Source: Prochlorococcus marinus CUG1435
Lineage (GTDB): Bacteria; Cyanobacteriota; Cyanobacteriia; PCC-6307; Cyanobiaceae
NCBI GenBank assembly: GCA_017644375.1
Contig: JAEPLP010000001.1
Span: 1,100,001 to 1,164,000, forward strand
Length of the DNA: 64,000 nt
Reading direction: 5' to 3'
Each line of letters begins with the position of its first letter. Position 1 is the first letter of the stretch. Shown one piece after another: positions 59,169 through 64,000 of the stretch. A program made the translations under genes and the position numbers. Below the pieces are notes generated by a model. The model was not told where the DNA came from and ran no database searches. It saw nothing but the letters and a program-made list of their open reading frames with translations.

Positions 59169-59852
59169 TCATTTTTTGTAGTAATCAGAATATATAGATT
59201 TTAACGATTCACCTTTTAACCATCTTCTTCTAAAGTGCCAGTTCTTAATTGCTTGAAAAAAAATATTAGTTCTTTCCCATTTTCTTGAATTTATAAAAAT
59301 TGGTAAATTTAATTGTTTTAAATAATTTTTTTTGTTTAATCTCCTTATAAAATCTACATCTTCCATCAAAGGTATCTTCCTAAAACCATTATTCTTAAAA
59401 TAGGTAGTTCTATGAATTATTAAACCTTGATCACCATACGGTTGTTTAAAAAATCTACTTCTACAATTCACGAGAATTTCGAGGACTCTATAAATTATCT
59501 TTTTGTTATTAATTTTGAATTCAAAATAGTAGATACTATTCTTATTTCCCTTTAAAAATGAATTTATTTTTTTATACCAATCATGAGTTAATCTTGTGTC
59601 TGCATGTAAAAAAATGAGCCACTCTCCTTTTGAATTTTTGGCTCCAATATCTAATTGCAAACCTCGATTCCTTTCTTTGGATATACATACTTTAGCTCCA
59701 TAAATATTTGCTATATCAATAGTTTTATCTTCACTTCCACAATCAACAATTATGATTTCGACCTCTTTCTGAATACTTGATAAGTCTGAAAGCAATAATG
59801 GTAAATTATTAGCCTCATTAATTGTTGGAATGATAATTGAGATTTTAGACAA
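59169..59852 (-). CDS. Family 2 glycosyltransferase, TIGR04283-type
   Basis: 227 aa GT-A fold. The nucleotide-sugar site is SIIIPTINEANNLP with the later DCGSEDKT and FLHADTRL (acidic metal motif). Together with the next gene it matches the TIGR04283/TIGR04282 pair, sometimes called arsenosugar-type glycosyltransferases. The true product in this organism is not established. Confidence 0.78.
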   Translation of the reverse strand: MSKISIIIPTINEANNLPLLLSDLSSIQKEVEIIIVDCGSEDKTIDIANIYGAKVCISKERNRGLQLDIGAKNSKGEWLIFLHADTRLTHDWYKKINSFLKGNKNSIYYFEFKINNKKIIYRVLEILVNCRSRFFKQPYGDQGLIIHRTTYFKNNGFRKIPLMEDVDFIRRLNKKNYLKQLNLPIFINSRKWERTNIFFQAIKNWHFRRRWLKGESLKSIYSDYYKK

Positions 59853-59857
59853 GTCGG

Positions 59858-60493
59858 TTACTTTCTATTTTCAATATCAATAATTGTATCTATATCAATT
59901 TTTTTATCTAAAAACTTATATTTTAATTTTGTAGAAGCAAAATTATCAATTGTATTCTGTAGAACATTTTCTGTCCCCCACTTTATGTTGATAAAAGGTA
60001 AATATAAATGCGATGACATTATTTTTTCTGATAAACCAATAAGCCAATATCCTCCATCATTAGATGGTCCTAAAATAAGATCATTTTGTTGGAGCTCTTT
60101 TAGAGTATTCAATAAATCTTGATGGCATAAATCTGGAAGGTCAGTACCAATAAAAATAATATTTTTGATCTTATGTCTTGCACAAAATTTTTTGTTGATA
60201 ATTATTTGCCGTTTCATTTTTTCTCCCAAGCAGCCTTTCCCCTGTAAATTAAATTTTTTGATACCTAATGCTCTAGTCCATCTTCTACAGTTACTTACAC
60301 CCAGACCAGATATAGCAATAGAAATATCAATTAGTTTATTTTCTTGGAGAAATTTTGCGACTGAAATAGTATGTTTGGTCATTACACTTTGAACCTTTGC
60401 AGAATTACTTTTTCCTATATCTTTAGATAATCTTGTTTTGCATCTTCCAAAACCATGCCATTTTGCCATGATAATAAGTAATGCTTTATCCAA
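59858..60493 (-). CDS. TIGR04282-type glycosyltransferase/nucleotidyltransferase-fold protein
   Basis: 211 aa. KTRLSKDIG near the N-terminus, IFIGTDLPDL and LGPSNDGGYWLIGL are family signatures of this GT-A-like nucleotidyltransferase fold. It sits 5 nt upstream of the glycosyltransferase on the same strand, so the pair is one operon. Confidence 0.8.
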   Translation of the reverse strand: MDKALLIIMAKWHGFGRCKTRLSKDIGKSNSAKVQSVMTKHTISVAKFLQENKLIDISIAISGLGVSNCRRWTRALGIKKFNLQGKGCLGEKMKRQIIINKKFCARHKIKNIIFIGTDLPDLCHQDLLNTLKELQQNDLILGPSNDGGYWLIGLSEKIMSSHLYLPFINIKWGTENVLQNTIDNFASTKLKYKFLDKKIDIDTIIDIENRK

Positions 60494-60627
60494 TAATTTA
60501 GTGCGATTAAAATAATTATATGCCTAAAAAAAATAAATATTTTTATAAATTTGTATGATGCTTTGTTAAGTAATTTTAAATTTGTCGTGATCTTGTGATT
60601 TCCTAATGGCCAATTATTAAATTCCAA

Positions 60628-60644
60628 CTAGATTAATAATCTAG
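60628..60644. promoter_or_regulatory. Perfect 17-bp palindrome just upstream of dnaA
   Basis: CTAGATTA-A-TAATCTAG ends 11 bp before the dnaA TTG. As DNA it could be an operator; as RNA it would fold beside the start codon and could limit initiation. No DnaA box (TTATCCACA-like) is seen in the gap. Confidence 0.5.
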
Positions 60645-60655
60645 AGAATAAAATT

Positions 60656-62050
60656 TTGCAAGCAATTAATCCTATTTGGGCGGAAGTTCAACAATCACTT
60701 CAAAAAACTTTAAGTAAGCCTTCATTTGAGACATGGATAAGGCCTGCTAAATTTAATTGTTTTGAAAATGGCTTATTAACCTTAATTGCTCCAAATACAT
60801 TTTCAAGTGATTGGTTAAGAAAGAACTATTGTCAAACTATCGAAAAGGCTGCAACAGAAATATGCGGCCATGATGTAAAAGTTGTTTTTAAATCGGAAAC
60901 AAATATTAACAGCGATTCAACAAATAAAGAGTACCTAGATGAACAGATCGTGAATCAAAAAACAAAATCATTTTCTAATAATACTTTAGATATTTCTTCA
61001 AAAAATCGATCTAAAAATCCCAACGGTCTAAATTTGCGCTACGTTTTTAAAAGATTTGTAGTAGGTCCAAATAGTAGGTTGGCTCATGCCGCTGCTTTGG
61101 CAGTTGCCGAATCACCTGGAAGAGAATTTAATCCATTATTTATTTGTGGTGGAGTAGGTCTCGGTAAAACTCATTTAATGCAAGCAATAGGCCATTATCG
61201 AGTAGAAATAGATCCAGAAGCAAAAGTTAAATATGTATCTACAGAGACTTTTACTAATGATGTTATTAGTGGTATTCGAAGAGATGGAATGACAGCCATT
61301 CGAGACAAATATAGAAATGTAGATTTGATTTTAATAGACGATATACAGTTCTTAGAAGGCAAAGAGTATACACAAGAGGAATTCTTTCATACTTTTAACG
61401 CTCTTCACGAATCAGGAAGTCAAATAGTTATTGCAAGCGATAGACCTCCAAATCAATTGTCGGGAATTCAAGAGAGATTAATTTCTAGGTTCTCAATGGG
61501 TATGACCGCTGATATTCAACCACCTGATCTTGAGACGAGGACAGCCATCCTTCAAAAAAAGGCAGAGCAAGAGAAGATGAGCCTTCCAAGAGATTTAATT
61601 CAATTTATAGCAGGAAGATTCACTTCGAATATTCGAGAATTGGAAGGAGCATTTACTAGAGCTGTTGCATTTGCATCAATAACTGGCTTGCCAATGACAG
61701 TCCAATCAATTGCTCCAATGCTTGATCCGAATAGTGTAGGAGTAGTTGTTACTCCAAAACAAGTTATTAATAAAGTGTCAGATTTTTTTAAAGTTTCTAC
61801 TGATGAATTGATTAGTTCAAGCAGGAGAAAACCAGTAAGTCAAGCTAGGCAAATAGGCATGTATCTTATGCGACATGGAACGGATCTAAGCTTACCAAGA
61901 ATTGGAGATGAGTTTGGGGGCAAAGATCATACAACAGTTATGTATGCTATTGAACAAGTTGAAAAAAAATTGTCTATTGATCCTAATATCGCAAGTCAAG
62001 TTCAAAAAATAAGAGATTTACTTCAAATAGATTCAAGAAAAAATTTATAG
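60656..62050 (+). CDS. dnaA: Chromosomal replication initiator DnaA
   Basis: 464 aa from a TTG start. Domain I is about 1-85, a short variable linker follows, then the AAA+ domain with Walker A GGVGLGKT at 165-172 and [13 protein letters not shown]. The domain IV helix-turn-helix signature [11 protein letters not shown] lies near the end. dnaN is not adjacent. It is convergent with the GST-like gene, 8 nt apart. Confidence 0.98.
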   Translation: MQAINPIWAEVQQSLQKTLSKPSFETWIRPAKFNCFENGLLTLIAPNTFSSDWLRKNYCQTIEKAATEICGHDVKVVFKSETNINSDSTNKEYLDEQIVNQKTKSFSNNTLDISSKNRSKNPNGLNLRYVFKRFVVGPNSRLAHAAALAVAESPGREFNPLFICGGVGLGKTHLMQAIGHYRVEIDPEAKVKYVSTETFTNDVISGIRRDGMTAIRDKYRNVDLILIDDIQFLEGKEYTQEEFFHTFNALHESGSQIVIASDRPPNQLSGIQERLISRFSMGMTADIQPPDLETRTAILQKKAEQEKMSLPRDLIQFIAGRFTSNIRELEGAFTRAVAFASITGLPMTVQSIAPMLDPNSVGVVVTPKQVINKVSDFFKVSTDELISSSRRKPVSQARQIGMYLMRHGTDLSLPRIGDEFGGKDHTTVMYAIEQVEKKLSIDPNIASQVQKIRDLLQIDSRKNL

Positions 62051-62058
62051 TTTCAACA

Positions 62059-63288
62059 TTAACTAGAAGCAAAATTTCTAGGATCTTGATCATATCTATG
62101 CCTGAAAGGTATCTTATCTATCTCATTGATATCACTACGTGATTCAATTTTATTTAATGATTGTCTTAATAACCTTGCCGAAATAATTGGCATATCTCTT
62201 GGAACTGAGATTCTATTTTTTAAGTATCTTAGGGAGATTCCTGAAAGTTTTTTAGGGATTATTACTTCACCTGTGATCATATGGGTTAATGCTGATCTCA
62301 ATGATTCCTCAAATGATTCTTTATTGTATGGGTTTACTTTTAGTAAATTTTCTTTATGCTTTATCACTCTATCAAGAGCAATTTTAGCGAAATATTTTGA
62401 ATCATAATTTTTGTTTAATTCATAATTACCTAGACCCTCTCCAGTATCTATAAGCTCAGAGAAAATAATCTGTTGTTTATTGCTTTCTTTATAACATCCA
62501 CCCATTTGAGGAGGTAAATCATGAGAGTGAGTATGAAAATCTCCTTGAGTGCCTCTATAAACACTTGTCCCTTCAAAAAGGGTAAGCCAGTTATCTACAT
62601 AACGGTAATTAGATCTTAAATTAAACCCTTTATAGTAAATCAATGATGCATTTATTCTCTCCATATAGGGAATAAAAATTATATCTCCAACACCAGGCTC
62701 TATATCACCCGTATTAGATACTGATGGATCAATAAAACCTGATTTTGATCTACTTAAGATTTCATCGAGTTTTGAAATGGATTCTTTAAAACTTTTTTTT
62801 CTAAAAGAGTTATCTATAAAATTAAAGCTTTCTCGGCAGAGCCAACTACACCAAGATCTGAAAATTTCTCTTTCTAATTCTCGAATTTTGATAAGGTGAC
62901 TAGATGTTAAAAAAGATCCAAGTGCTCCAAATTCATTTTCTAAAAAAGCAATGATATCGTCACTTTCAGTTATAACTTGCCCTTTAACTTCAATTGCAGG
63001 TAATTTCCCCGATCTGACTTTTTCAAGGAACCAACTTTCTTTTTGACCGTAGCAAAACATATTTATTTTTTTGACTCTGTATGGAATTCTCTTGAATTCA
63101 AGCCATAACCATATCTTCTGACAGTAAGGACACCAAGAATGCCTATCCCTATAGAGGGTAACTAAAACATCATTTTCACTGTGCCCAAATAATCTTAAAT
63201 TTGCGTAGGAATTATTTATACCATGGACTCTATCAAGATCTTCAACTTCAAATTTATTTAAATCATTCCATGTCAAAATCCCATTCAT
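62059..63288 (-). CDS. Glutathione S-transferase-like protein with glutaredoxin-type CPYC site
   Basis: 409 aa. A thioredoxin-fold N-terminal domain (about 40-130) carries CPYC at 53-56 and the GSH-binding ESDDIIAFLE segment. A long helical C-terminal region exceeds normal GST length by about 180 residues. The cysteine pair suggests thiol transfer or reduction rather than classical conjugation. It is divergent from gor, with 53 bp between them. Confidence 0.82.
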   Translation of the reverse strand: MNGILTWNDLNKFEVEDLDRVHGINNSYANLRLFGHSENDVLVTLYRDRHSWCPYCQKIWLWLEFKRIPYRVKKINMFCYGQKESWFLEKVRSGKLPAIEVKGQVITESDDIIAFLENEFGALGSFLTSSHLIKIRELEREIFRSWCSWLCRESFNFIDNSFRKKSFKESISKLDEILSRSKSGFIDPSVSNTGDIEPGVGDIIFIPYMERINASLIYYKGFNLRSNYRYVDNWLTLFEGTSVYRGTQGDFHTHSHDLPPQMGGCYKESNKQQIIFSELIDTGEGLGNYELNKNYDSKYFAKIALDRVIKHKENLLKVNPYNKESFEESLRSALTHMITGEVIIPKKLSGISLRYLKNRISVPRDMPIISARLLRQSLNKIESRSDINEIDKIPFRHRYDQDPRNFASS

Positions 63289-63341
63289 TATTTGAATTAA
63301 AGCTATAAACTAACGTTATAATAATTGATTTAAAAAAGTCT

Positions 63342-64000
63342 TGGAATTTGAATTTGATTTAATTGTTGTTGGCGCTGGATCTGGAGGACTCGCGGCGGCT
63401 AAACGTGCGGCTAGTTATGGTGCAAAAGTCGCAATCATAGAAGTAAATCAAATAGGAGGAACTTGCGTGATAAGGGGATGTGTCCCAAAGAAATTGATGG
63501 TTTATGCAGCAAAAAGTAAAAAAAATATGGATTCTTCTGAAGGATATGGATTAAAAAATGAAGGTATTAATTTTGAATCAAATATTCTATTAAAGAATGT
63601 TAGAGAGGAGGTTTCTAGACTAAGTAATTTACATAGAAATTCTTTAAAAAAATTGAATGTGACTGTTTTTGAGGGCTTAGGAAGATTTACTACTCAAAAT
63701 GAATTAGAAATTATTTGTCCAAAAACGAAGAAAATTAAAAATAAAATAAGTTCAAAAAAAATTCTTATTTCAGTTGGAGGTAAACCAAAGAAATTAAATA
63801 TTCCTGGAGTAGATTTGGCATGGACTAGTGATGATATTTTTGAATTAGAAAAGTTTCCCGAATCAATATTAATAGTAGGAGGAGGATATATTGCTTGTGA
63901 ATTTGCTTCTATTTTCAGAAATTTAGGTACTAGAGTAACTCAATTAATTAGAGGTCAACATTTACTTAATGGTTTTGATGAGGATCTTTCTTCATGCTTA
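63342..64000 (+). CDS. gor: Glutathione reductase, N-terminal part (runs off the window)
   Basis: Translation from TTG at 63342 gives about 219 residues. FAD loop GAGSGG is at 11-16, and redox-active Cys42 and Cys47 lie in GTCVIRGCVPKK. The NADPH-domain loop VGGGYIACEFA comes later. This CVIRGC motif fits glutathione reductase rather than lipoamide dehydrogenase. The C-terminal dimer domain lies outside the window. Confidence 0.93.

Overview
The window is a low-GC (about 30% by eye), gene-dense stretch of a marine picocyanobacterial chromosome. It most likely comes from high-light-adapted Prochlorococcus. The evidence is a complete alpha-carboxysome cluster with form IA Rubisco, both light-dependent (por) and dark-operative (chlL/chlB/chlN) protochlorophyllide reductases, psaM, psb27, a ferrochelatase with a chlorophyll-binding tail, the alkane pair aar/ado, and very short intergenic gaps. 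Genus is inferred from gene content and order; no search was run. I found no tRNA, rRNA, CRISPR array, insertion sequence or prophage.

Layout. 1-13 kb is housekeeping: the start of the principal sigma factor, priA, a DUF3153-type membrane protein, argB, a DUF2854-type protein, ssb, cobK, cutA, a PfkB kinase, purA, psb27, proS, a small HTH protein and ppa. 13-25 kb holds an ArsC/Spx-like protein, signal peptidase I, a two-domain histidine phosphatase, a CPBP membrane protease, a short bitopic protein just before ftsI (an FtsL candidate), transaldolase, the pyrH-frr-reductase operon, cobO and an isolated tyrosine recombinase. 25-42 kb holds hemH, ilvB, a secreted nuclease-fold remnant, the rps1b-tab2-pgeF operon, a creatininase-family protein, the alkane/fatty-acid block (ado, aar, accA, SDR), folE, trpF, a site-2 protease, a lipoate-ligase-family protein, psaM, an unknown membrane protein and por.

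41-55 kb is the photosynthesis and carbon-fixation core. chlL, chlB and chlN lie on the minus strand, followed by an unrecognised 122-aa protein. The carboxysome set csoS1D, csoS1, cbbL, cbbS, csoS2, csoS3, csoS4A, csoS4B and a Rubisco-assembly-factor-like gene runs on the plus strand. The csoS1 promoter region is the longest gene-free stretch and has a repeated motif plus palindromes. 55-64 kb holds ridA, gloB, hisG, an ABC exporter, a GNAT enzyme, a pair of TIGR04283/TIGR04282-type glycosyltransferases, dnaA, and a divergent glutathione pair (a GST-like protein and the start of gor).

Most genes are known families, and no wholly new multi-gene system is evident. The most useful leads are the FtsL candidate, the csoS1 leader architecture, hairpins between carboxysome genes, a cysteine-less CsoS2 repeat, perfect palindromes before dnaA and between gpmB and the CPBP gene, the translationally coupled rps1b-tab2 pair, and near-zero gaps at ten of thirteen convergent gene pairs.
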